NCBI GenBank assembly: GCA_946481315.1
Contig: CAMLMH010000001.1
Location: forward strand, 744,001-808,000
DNA from: an uncultured Bacteriovorax sp.
Lineage (GTDB): Bacteria > Bdellovibrionota > Bacteriovoracia > Bacteriovoracales > Bacteriovoracaceae
DNA length: 64,000 nt
Direction: 5' to 3'
In this document: positions 54,244-61,740 of the stretch, piece by piece
How the letters are laid out: every line of letters starts with the position of its first letter
Numbering within the stretch: position 1 is the first letter of the stretch
The notes under the pieces: model-generated
Seen by the model: only the letters and a program-made list of their open reading frames with translations
The model's database searches: none
Told to the model about the DNA's origin: nothing
Position numbers and translations under genes: made by a program

Positions 54244-55107
54244 ATGGCACGAACAAATCGCAAGCATCATCCATTGAAATCACTGGGGATACAAGCTGTA
54301 TCTGAAACCGGCATCCGGATCGAGCTTCTCGAGGACAGGGTAAATCCCAAAGTCCCTTTTCCACATAAGCACGATTTCTACCAGATTATTCTAGTTCAAA
54401 GTGGAGGGGGCTGGCATCAGATTGATTTACTTAAGTATAAACTCTGCCCATACCAGGTTTTCATAATTAAACCCGGGCAGACCCATGCCTGGCAGCTCAG
54501 TAAAGTAAAAGGGTTTGTTGTCGAGTTCGAACATTCTTCTACAGGCCACGGAAAAGAATCCAAAGAAGTTTTGAACTTTATCAATGCCAGTGAAGATTGC
54601 TTCCAATTGCAAAAAAATCAATTCCATTTACTTGGCCAGTTGTCCTCGGTGATGATGGCGGAGTTCAACGATAAACACTTCCATCCGCTAACTCTCAGAA
54701 GTTTACTAATCGCTTTTATTTTTTTGCTGATTAAACGCACAGGCAAGGAAAGACTATCCATTAATAGAAGCACAGTCGCACAATTTAAAGACGAGCTGGA
54801 GAAACATTTTTTGCAGGAACATGATGTTAGTTTTTATGCAAAACTTTGCGGTCTTTCGCCAAAAGCATTTACGATGCAGATTAAACGGGCATTGGATAAA
54901 TCGCCCCGGCAGATCATTCAGGAAAGGCTTGTTTTGGAAATTAAACGCTATCTGATTTATTCCGAAATGCCGATTGCCCAAATAGGTTATGAACTAGGAT
55001 TCAACGATCCTAATTATTTTAGCCGTTTTTTTAAAATTCATACTAAAAGCTCCCCGGCTGATTTCAGAAAGAAATTCGCTCACGCTCCGGAGCAAGTTCA
55101 TTTTTAA
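54244..55107 (+). CDS. AraC-family transcriptional regulator
   Basis: 287 residues: cupin-type ligand/oligomerisation domain at about 25-120 (PFPHKHDFYQIILVQSGGGWHQID; VFIIKPGQTHAWQL) and a C-terminal AraC double helix-turn-helix at about 185-287 (YAKLCGLSPKAFTMQIKRALDKSP; IGYELGFNDPNYFSRFFK, TKSSPADFRKKF, the family signature). The effector is unknown. A TATACT at 54196-54201 could be its -10. Last 44 bases overlap the convergent methyltransferase gene. Confidence 0.95.
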   Translation: MARTNRKHHPLKSLGIQAVSETGIRIELLEDRVNPKVPFPHKHDFYQIILVQSGGGWHQIDLLKYKLCPYQVFIIKPGQTHAWQLSKVKGFVVEFEHSSTGHGKESKEVLNFINASEDCFQLQKNQFHLLGQLSSVMMAEFNDKHFHPLTLRSLLIAFIFLLIKRTGKERLSINRSTVAQFKDELEKHFLQEHDVSFYAKLCGLSPKAFTMQIKRALDKSPRQIIQERLVLEIKRYLIYSEMPIAQIGYELGFNDPNYFSRFFKIHTKSSPADFRKKFAHAPEQVHF

Positions 55108-55915
55108 GAACCATTACCGAAGCTCCTCCGAACTGACTGAGAAATGGAAAAGCTTTTATCAGGAAATGATCGATGATTTCCAGTATGCTCACGCTTTTGT
55201 CATTTGGTTTGCGAAAAAGTTTATCCAATCGGGAAAAAAGTAATTTTCGCTCAAACTGATATCGAGGGAAAACATTGCGGATGAGGGCAAGGTCATATTT
55301 ATTCAATTTGCGTTCATCAGCTGTAATGTGTGCATCCAACGAAGGATCGTTAGGAAAGAAATATTTAACTATGGCAGTGTTTCGTATCCATTCAAATACG
55401 GGAACCTCTATCGGTTCACGGAAAACGGCTATCCCTCCTGGTTTCAAAACCCGACGAATCTCTTTCAATGCCAATGGTATGTCTACATGGTGAAGAATGT
55501 CGATCCCGACAACTATATCAAAAGATTTATCTTCGAAGGGGAGCTTTTCGGCGGGCGAAACAGTGAAATGTCCGCTTTCTTCCATTTTATTTCTGGTGAA
55601 GAGTTGCTGACAGGTTTGAATATTTTTTTCACAGATATCAAAACCGGTAACATGAAAGCCGGCACGGGCAAAACGAATTGCATTTTCTCCTGGGCCACAA
55701 CCGAAATCCAGTAGACGCATTTTTCGTTTAGCCGTCTGCATTTTTACTATCGGAACTTCAAATGTCCTCCAGTAACTGTTCCATGGACGTCGCTCATATC
55801 CTAATAAGGGGCCTTCCACTGGAGCATAGTCGATGTCCTGATCTACATCAAACGTCGAAGCATACTTTTCGTAATAGTCTCGTTCTCTTAATTGTCTTTC
55901 AGTTAGTGTGTTCAT
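55064..55915 (-). CDS. Class I SAM-dependent methyltransferase
   Basis: 283 residues from ATG 55915, placed by GGAGGAATTTCAAT directly upstream (the frame extends further). Methyltransf_11-type core: LLDFGCGPGENAIRFARAGFHVTGFDI (SAM-binding GxGxG), FTVSPAEKLPFEDKSFDIVVGIDILHHVD, LKEIRRVLKPGGIAVFREPI. N-terminal YYEKYASTFDVDQDIDY and the long C-terminus (IEVPVFEWIRNTAIVKYFF) resemble enzymes of the type acting on small molecules or lipids; the substrate is not readable. The divergent BNR protein is transcribed away from it. Confidence 0.93.
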   Translation of the reverse strand: MNTLTERQLRERDYYEKYASTFDVDQDIDYAPVEGPLLGYERRPWNSYWRTFEVPIVKMQTAKRKMRLLDFGCGPGENAIRFARAGFHVTGFDICEKNIQTCQQLFTRNKMEESGHFTVSPAEKLPFEDKSFDIVVGIDILHHVDIPLALKEIRRVLKPGGIAVFREPIEVPVFEWIRNTAIVKYFFPNDPSLDAHITADERKLNKYDLALIRNVFPRYQFERKLLFSRLDKLFRKPNDKSVSILEIIDHFLIKAFPFLSQFGGASVMVLKNELAPERERISF

Positions 55916-56193
55916 ATTGAAATTCCTCCATGGAAGTCCATCAAATCGCCAATAAACTATCAAGGCTAACTGACAAATGAACTCAATTCTTCAATAAGAA
56001 ATTTTGAAGAATGAGCTTCTTCCTGACTGAGTAAAATATTTGACTGCATTAAAAAGAGAGCAAAAAGAATCAGTCAGCATCTCTCCTTTTTTCCAAAACA
56101 TAAGCCCAAAAAAAACAATTTTCTCCAATGAAAAATGCATTTTGCGCCGGAACGTTTTTCCGCCTGCGATAAAAATTCTGAAAATGTTGTTTA
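55916..56193. other. Divergent intergenic region with inverted repeats
   Basis: 278 bases between the methyltransferase and the second BNR gene. Two inverted repeats are visible: TTCTTCAA/TTGAAGAA (55987-55994 and 56004-56011) and CTGACTGA/TCAGTCAG (56023-56030 and 56070-56077). They may be regulatory or hairpins; no RNA gene is recognised. Confidence 0.35.
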
Positions 56194-59058
56194 ATGTTTC
56201 GCATGAATAAAACAAAACTAATGACACTCCTGAGTTGTGGCGTGATTGCTTCTTCTGTTTACAGCGAAGCACTACTTGCCGCGGATACTAACCTTATTTT
56301 AAATCCTGGTTTTGAATCCAGAATGACGTATTGGACCAATAATGGTTATTCGTCTGCTGTGGCAAAACCTTATGCCGGCAATTATGCCGTTCGTACGGGA
56401 ACAGGAATTGGAGGAATTAATCAAAACGTAATGAGTAGAATTGCAGTAGGAAAAACTTATAAGCTTTCCTTTTATGCTCGACTTGAATCACTTTCGGTTT
56501 CATCGGCAATTGGTATCAGGTTTAAAAACAGTTCCGGTGGATTACTGGATGTGCAAAGACTGGTAATTGGAACTACTACCTGGAAACAATATTCACTCAC
56601 AGTAAAAGTGCCGACAGGGACGGCAAGAGCTGAAGTTTTTACAACTAAGGATACAAAAGCGGCATCTTATCTTCTTGCCGATAACTTTTCGCTTACAGAA
56701 GTCATTACAACAACTGAACCAACTCCAACCCCAACTCCAACTCCGGAACCAACACCGACTCCAACACCGGAGCCAACACCGACTCCAACTCCGGAACCAA
56801 CTCCAACTCCGGTCCCTCAACCAACACCAACTCCGGTTAGTGGATACCTACCTATGGGAATAGGTGGCGGTGGTGCAATGAGTGGTGTATCCATCTCTCC
56901 TTATACCAATCTATGGTTTGTGGGAACAGATATGGGAACTCTCTTCCGCAGTACCGATCTGGGACAAACCTGGAATGCCGTTAATCACAATCAAGCTACA
57001 TTTGATTCTGATCTGACTCGTTCGGTGAGCGTAGGCTTTTCCGCTGATGGAACAACAGTCTTTCATGCACCCGCTGGAGTTAATCCACTTCGTTCAAGTG
57101 ATGGGGGAATAACTTTCAGTAAAATTTCTATGCCACTTCAATCAGGTGAGTTGATTAAATATTTCCATCCGGATAGTTCTAATGGAAATGTAATGTATGC
57201 TGGTACAAACAAAGGCTTACTAAAAACCAGTGATAAGGGTTCAACCTGGACACGTCTGACAGGTGTTGCTGAAGTTGCAGTAGGAACTTTTATTGATCAG
57301 AGATCTGCTACAAAAAGAATTTATCAGGCCACTCCGACAAAAATTCTCTACTCTGATAACGGAGGAGCATCTTTTAACATCCTTCAGTCGGCAACAGTTG
57401 GAGCTATTCGCCAGTTTGCTGGTGGTGCTGACTCTACTGGTGTGACGCTGACATTTGCGGATACTGATGGCTCAAATGCTTGTTCATGGGCCTATGGTTA
57501 CCTGAACGACTGGGGGCAGACTGCAATCAACGAAACAGTCGCTAATTGTGGATATGCATGGGTAAGTAAAAACGGTGGTAGCTTCACTAAAACAAATCAA
57601 ACTGTCGGTGAACATTTAGAAATGGCCGAGAATGATGCTTCAACAATTTATTCGGCCGGTGCACGCAAATGGATTCGTCAGTACGGAACAAAGATTCATG
57701 TCTCGCGGGATAAAGGTGCAACCTGGGCATTAAAGCTTAATCAAATAAATTATGATGTCATTCCTTTCGCTCCATGGCCTGCAGATAAACTTGAATGGTC
57801 TGCTGTGGCACTGGATGTAGGATGGTGGGACAACGGATACGAAAGTTTTTCAGTTAACCAGCGAAATTCCAGTGTCGCTGCTGGTTCAGGATATTTCTTT
57901 GTTCACTCTACTTTAAATGGTGGTGAAAACTGGCTGGCTCCATTCACTAAATATATGGGTACAGGTACTCCGGTAAAACAGGGACAGTGGAAATCGCGAG
58001 GGCTGGAAGTAACTTCTGTTTATAAGACAGAATTCCATCCGAATAATCCAAATATCATCTACGGTGCTATGGCGGATGTTGGTGGTATCGTATCTGAAGA
58101 TGCAGCCAATAGTTTCCGTATTACCAAAACTTCTTACAACAGTCTTTATGACTTTGCATTCAATCCATATGACGACAATGTGGCCTACGCTGCTGCCGGT
58201 AGTCTGCATGACTATCCCAATGAATGGCGAGCTAATGCATACAAAGGTGAAGGGGGGATTTACCGCACAACTAACCGTGGTCGTTCATGGACTCGCCTGA
58301 CGCCAAATGATACTAATTATAATCGTCAGTTTTTATCCGTAGGATATGATTCGCGAAACAACATCATCTATGGAGGTTCGCATGAAACCGGAATCATCCG
58401 TTCAACAGACGGAGGAGCTTCCTGGACGGCCTTCAACAATGGATTGCCTGCGGGAGTTAAAATCATTCCACAAATTGAGGTTGATCCGAATACTGGGAAC
58501 GTTTATGCCCTTTTAACCGGGGATGCGCCGACTTTCTCCAACCAGGCCTACACCGGTGTTTACCTTCTGGATGTAGCTTCAGGTTCAACAACCTGGAAAC
58601 TGCTAAGAGGGACAGTTAATTATCCGGCAGGTGCTGATGCTGGCTATAAAGTCTGGTACTATCCTACAGCGTTTGCAATCGATTTTAAAAACCCGCAAAC
58701 GATCTGGTTAACGGACTACGAAAATAACCGTAACTGGCTTATGACTGGTGCCTGGAAAACAACCAATGGAGGAGCAACCTGGACAAGAGTAAAACAAATC
58801 ACTCATCCGACTCAAATTCATATTGATCCGACTAACTCCAGCAAAGTTTACGTTTCAGGCTATTACCAGCTGGACGGACAATGGGGTGATGGAGGCCAGC
58901 TCTTTACTAAAGATGGCGGATCTTCATGGTTTAGAAACATAGGTCCGGGAATGCAGCGAAATGCCCGTGGTGTACATGTAAACCCGGCAGATCCAACCAA
59001 AATTTTCTATTCTTACTTTGGCGGCGGAATCCTTTACGGAACAAACCCTGCCAATTAA
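56194..59058 (+). CDS. Secreted BNR/GH74-like beta-propeller protein with N-terminal carbohydrate-binding-like module
   Basis: 954 residues. Signal peptide (KLMTLLSCGVIASSVYSEALLA). Residues about 32-170 form a CBM4/9-like sandwich (NLILNPGFESRMTYWTNN; KSAS-type YLLADNFSLTEV), then a TPTPEP linker (about 173-215), then the propeller that matches the 11884-14352 lipoprotein throughout: MGIGGGGAMSGVSISPYTNLWF, VGTDMGTLFRSTDLGQ, with Asp-box repeats STDGGASW, TTNGGATW, TKDGGSSW. Here the anchor is replaced by a CBM-like module, so this version is probably released. GH74-type polysaccharide activity is plausible, not shown. Start ambiguous between ATG 56194 and 56203; neither has a clear ribosome site. 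Confidence 0.8.
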   Translation: MFRMNKTKLMTLLSCGVIASSVYSEALLAADTNLILNPGFESRMTYWTNNGYSSAVAKPYAGNYAVRTGTGIGGINQNVMSRIAVGKTYKLSFYARLESLSVSSAIGIRFKNSSGGLLDVQRLVIGTTTWKQYSLTVKVPTGTARAEVFTTKDTKAASYLLADNFSLTEVITTTEPTPTPTPTPEPTPTPTPEPTPTPTPEPTPTPVPQPTPTPVSGYLPMGIGGGGAMSGVSISPYTNLWFVGTDMGTLFRSTDLGQTWNAVNHNQATFDSDLTRSVSVGFSADGTTVFHAPAGVNPLRSSDGGITFSKISMPLQSGELIKYFHPDSSNGNVMYAGTNKGLLKTSDKGSTWTRLTGVAEVAVGTFIDQRSATKRIYQATPTKILYSDNGGASFNILQSATVGAIRQFAGGADSTGVTLTFADTDGSNACSWAYGYLNDWGQTAINETVANCGYAWVSKNGGSFTKTNQTVGEHLEMAENDASTIYSAGARKWIRQYGTKIHVSRDKGATWALKLNQINYDVIPFAPWPADKLEWSAVALDVGWWDNGYESFSVNQRNSSVAAGSGYFFVHSTLNGGENWLAPFTKYMGTGTPVKQGQWKSRGLEVTSVYKTEFHPNNPNIIYGAMADVGGIVSEDAANSFRITKTSYNSLYDFAFNPYDDNVAYAAAGSLHDYPNEWRANAYKGEGGIYRTTNRGRSWTRLTPNDTNYNRQFLSVGYDSRNNIIYGGSHETGIIRSTDGGASWTAFNNGLPAGVKIIPQIEVDPNTGNVYALLTGDAPTFSNQAYTGVYLLDVASGSTTWKLLRGTVNYPAGADAGYKVWYYPTAFAIDFKNPQTIWLTDYENNRNWLMTGAWKTTNGGATWTRVKQITHPTQIHIDPTNSSKVYVSGYYQLDGQWGDGGQLFTKDGGSSWFRNIGPGMQRNARGVHVNPADPTKIFYSYFGGGILYGTNPAN
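56714..56836 (+). repeat. Thr-Pro-(Glu) coding repeat forming linker
   Basis: Short tandem units such as ACTCCAACTCCGGAACCA alternate ACT/ACA and CCA/CCG codons and encode about 40 residues of TPTPEPTP. It is a flexible linker between the binding-like module and the propeller; slippage could change its length. Confidence 0.8.
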
Positions 59059-59076
59059 TCTCACACTTTTTCGAGC

Positions 59077-59104
59077 AAAGGCTCCCGCAAGGGAGCCTTT
59101 TTTA
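59077..59104 (+). terminator. Rho-independent terminator
   Basis: AAAGGCTCCC and GGGAGCCTTT form a perfect ten-base-pair stem with a GCAA loop, followed by TTT, about 18 bases after the BNR gene stop. Confidence 0.9.
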
Positions 59105-59125
59105 TGCTAAGATGAATAAAAGATT

Positions 59126-60451
59126 ATGTTAGATTCATCTACACGCATTCAAGCACGTTCCATCGACTGGCGTTCACTGGCCGTTTGCCGATTCATGGTC
59201 GCCGTATTCTGTTTTTATGAACTTTTGATGATTGCGCGACATCCGGAATTTTATTCAGCTGAGCTGGGGCTTTTCAAAGCCGAACAACTACGCTTTAACT
59301 TTTCGTCATTTACGGTTTATTTTTTGGCCGGCATAGGAATGTTAAGCACTCTATTTTATCTGAAGAATAAATTTACCAGAGTTTCCATACTGTGCCTGTT
59401 AATTGTTTTTCATCTTTTTCATCTTCAGTATACAAGTTATAAATATGCCGGGGACAATTTAAGAAATTTGATTCTGATTGTCTTAATGATCATTCATTTG
59501 AATTTACCGGATAAATTTAAAAGCTTCCGGGGAATAATTGTTCAAGTCGTACTGTTACAGTTAGGAATTATCTATGGCCTAGCTTTGCTTACTAAATTGC
59601 CCAACCCTGCCTGGGGACAGGATTTTACCGCACTAAAATATATTTCTAATCAGATCTTGTTTTATACAGGCCTGACATCCTGGCTAAATCTTAGCGACGA
59701 AATGTTAAAGGGCCTGACAGTATTCACACTGATCTTTGAAGCTTTGCTGGTAATTGGTATCATTGCTTTATTTATCTGTCGTTCTCAGCAGATTCGTCTG
59801 GCCATTACCATTTGTGCAGTTTTATTTCACCTGTTTCTGGGAATGTTTTTAGAGCTTGGAATGGTTTCTCATTATTCAATTGCTTTTTGGGTTTTACTTG
59901 TCCCCGGAATGTTTTGGGATAAGCTAAAAATTTTTCCAGGAAGAGAAAGCAGAGAAGTTTTTGAAACAAGAGCAGGTAAGAGTAGTGCTGTTGTTTTATT
60001 GCTGCTGATTTTATCCGGAGTGTATGCTGACTTTAATGAGAAGTCAGAGATCCAGAGTGCCTTCCGTCGTTATCAGCTAACTCAGACCTGGAGTCTCTTT
60101 GCAGCGACCGACGCAACGGAAGAGCATTCATTCTGGCCCCTTTTTGTTGGTGTCTATTCAGATGGATCAAAACTCAATCTTATTAATGGCGAGAATGTTT
60201 TTTACGGCAGGCCTGATAGCGCAAAAGAGGTTTATCCCAATACTTTGTATAAACATTTTTTTATGGAACATCTTCTGTCTGAGAACAAGAAAGAGAAAAA
60301 AAATCTGCAGAAGATGAACCGCTACTTATGCAAAACAGCTAACTTTAAAACAAATCAGCTTCCTGTGAAAATCGAGCTGAGTATGATGAGGAAAGACACT
60401 CAACAAAAAATCGAGCAAAAGAAATTTTTCTCTTTTACTTGCCCCAAATAG
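59126..60451 (+). CDS. HTTM-domain (vitamin-K-dependent carboxylase-like) membrane protein
   Basis: 441 residues. N-terminal IDWRSLAVCRFMVAVFCFYELLMIARHPEFY is the opening of HTTM domains, followed by about eight membrane segments (LIVFHLFHLQYTSYKYAGDNL; GLALLTKLPNPAWGQDFTALKYISNQ; FEALLVIGIIALFI). A soluble C-terminal part (about 320-441) follows. The family is named for similarity to gamma-glutamyl carboxylases; bacterial roles are mostly unknown. ATG 59126 lies just after a terminator with no clear promoter or ribosome site in the short gap. Its last 17 bases overlap the convergent phosphoesterase gene. Confidence 0.85.
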   Translation: MLDSSTRIQARSIDWRSLAVCRFMVAVFCFYELLMIARHPEFYSAELGLFKAEQLRFNFSSFTVYFLAGIGMLSTLFYLKNKFTRVSILCLLIVFHLFHLQYTSYKYAGDNLRNLILIVLMIIHLNLPDKFKSFRGIIVQVVLLQLGIIYGLALLTKLPNPAWGQDFTALKYISNQILFYTGLTSWLNLSDEMLKGLTVFTLIFEALLVIGIIALFICRSQQIRLAITICAVLFHLFLGMFLELGMVSHYSIAFWVLLVPGMFWDKLKIFPGRESREVFETRAGKSSAVVLLLLILSGVYADFNEKSEIQSAFRRYQLTQTWSLFAATDATEEHSFWPLFVGVYSDGSKLNLINGENVFYGRPDSAKEVYPNTLYKHFFMEHLLSENKKEKKNLQKMNRYLCKTANFKTNQLPVKIELSMMRKDTQQKIEQKKFFSFTCPK

Positions 60452-61184
60452 AGTCTTGTTTACTCCATTTCTTTAAACTGATAACGCCGTTATCGATTTC
60501 GATGTAATCCATGGACATCAACCAGGAGCCGGAATTGAAATACAATTTCCCGTTCGGCAATTCAACTCTTCCCAGGTGATGTGTGTGACCAAAAACAACT
60601 GCATCGAAACCACGTTCTGAAATTTCCAGAGCCGCCTCTGAAAATTCCGGAAGTTCCCCAGCAATAGGCCCTTTTTTTGCCCGCAAACTGGCATAGAGTT
60701 TTTCAATCTTCATCCAAAGTTTATATAAATTAGGATTCAGTCCCAGCAGGAAGCCGGCAAAATAAGTAAGTGTTTCGTAGAGATCAGGAAAATTGATAAA
60801 GAACGGATCATAGAGATGTCCGTGTTCAATGCGAACACGCGTTTCGTTTGAGTGATAATTAAGAAAAGGACAAACCTTTAGAGCACCCCAGTCTTCCAGA
60901 AAATATTCAAGTGATATATCGTGATTACCAACTACGTAATAAACCTTTCTTCCCATACGTTGTATTTCCCTCAGAATTTTAATCATCTCAGGGATTTCAA
61001 CAGCAAGCTTGTGAAATGAAACCTGGGCAATTTCCAGACCATCACCATTTATGCATATATCGTACTGGTTAAGAGCTGCCCATTTAAGAAAAGAGGCCAC
61101 ATCATCTTTGCATTTTGAAAAGGGATTTCCCAAATGAACATCAGAAATGATGACCAGTTTGTTCCCCCGGGCATTAGTCTGCAT
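60435..61184 (-). CDS. Metallophosphoesterase (LpxH-like/UDP-2,3-diacylglucosamine hydrolase-type)
   Basis: 249 residues. Calcineurin-type metal motifs in order: ISDVHLGNP, INGDGLEI (GD), YYVVGNHDISLEY (GNHD), VRIEHGHLYDP, VFGHTHHLGRVELPNGK and NSGSW. The family includes LpxH of lipid A synthesis and other membrane-associated phosphoesterases; the length suits LpxH-like members, but the long insertion (about 125-180, YETLTYFAGFLLGL) may be a membrane-contact region. It overlaps the cyclic-nucleotide-binding gene upstream by 11 bases, so they form a two-gene operon. Confidence 0.85.
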   Translation of the reverse strand: MQTNARGNKLVIISDVHLGNPFSKCKDDVASFLKWAALNQYDICINGDGLEIAQVSFHKLAVEIPEMIKILREIQRMGRKVYYVVGNHDISLEYFLEDWGALKVCPFLNYHSNETRVRIEHGHLYDPFFINFPDLYETLTYFAGFLLGLNPNLYKLWMKIEKLYASLRAKKGPIAGELPEFSEAALEISERGFDAVVFGHTHHLGRVELPNGKLYFNSGSWLMSMDYIEIDNGVISLKKWSKQDSIWGK

Positions 61185-61578
61185 TTTCGTCTTTCTCCAG
61201 CGCTCCGATATATTTGTCGCTTGAATATTTTACGCGAGCACTCAGCTGCTGAATCATTTCGAAAGCAAATGTGGGATCCCTGCGCAGTTTCAAAAGAAAT
61301 CCACCAGGCTGGAGAATAAGTAGTTTAGTTTTTCCCCGGGCATAGGCAGAAGCATAACGGGGGATACCCTGAAGTAATGCCATTTCACCAAAAAAATCAC
61401 CGCGGTGAAATTCCGCCATCGTTAGATCTCCCGTCTGCGATGTTTTTTTTATCAGAACCTCGCCTTGTTGAATTATGTATAGTTCACGTCCATCATCACC
61501 TTCACTGAATATGAGTTCCCCGTCTCCGTATTCTTTGACGTGTTCTTGTTTAAACCGATGGTCGATTTCTATTGGCAT
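61174..61578 (-). CDS. Cyclic nucleotide-binding domain protein (no DNA-binding domain)
   Basis: 134 residues, essentially one cNMP-binding domain: GDGELIFSEGDDGRELYIIQQGEVLIKK, FHRGDFFGEMALLQGIPRYASAYA, where GEMALL and the R/A-rich PRYASA phosphate-binding cassette are conserved (Arg, then A-S-A). No helix-turn-helix follows, unlike CRP/FNR. The C-terminal helix (FEMIQQLSARVKYSSDKY) may mediate dimerisation. Translationally coupled to the phosphoesterase, so it may gate that enzyme with a cyclic nucleotide. Confidence 0.9.
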   Translation of the reverse strand: MPIEIDHRFKQEHVKEYGDGELIFSEGDDGRELYIIQQGEVLIKKTSQTGDLTMAEFHRGDFFGEMALLQGIPRYASAYARGKTKLLILQPGGFLLKLRRDPTFAFEMIQQLSARVKYSSDKYIGALEKDENAD

Positions 61579-61705
61579 AGTAAGCTGGCTCCATTACAAA
61601 TTGAGATTAAATTTATTTTACTCTTCAATCTTATGTTTTTATAAGAGGGCAGAGGTAGCCACTGCCGGTAATGGCATGTCAGGTCATAGAGAAACTTTAT
61701 TGAAG

Positions 61706-61734
61706 TTGAGTAAAATGCTTCTTCGACCGATAAT
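61706..61734 (+). promoter_or_regulatory. Promoter giving a probable leaderless transcript
   Basis: TTGAGT (61706-61711), 17-base spacer, GATAAT (61729-61734), then six bases (GATCGC) and ATG 61741. The geometry is identical to that before ATG 32692, with the same -10 sequence. No ribosome site. Confidence 0.6.
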
Positions 61735-61740
61735 GATCGC

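Noticed and set aside
56714..56836. Short direct repeats resembling a CRISPR-like pattern
   Set aside because: They are in-frame Thr-Pro codons of a linker with no unique spacers.
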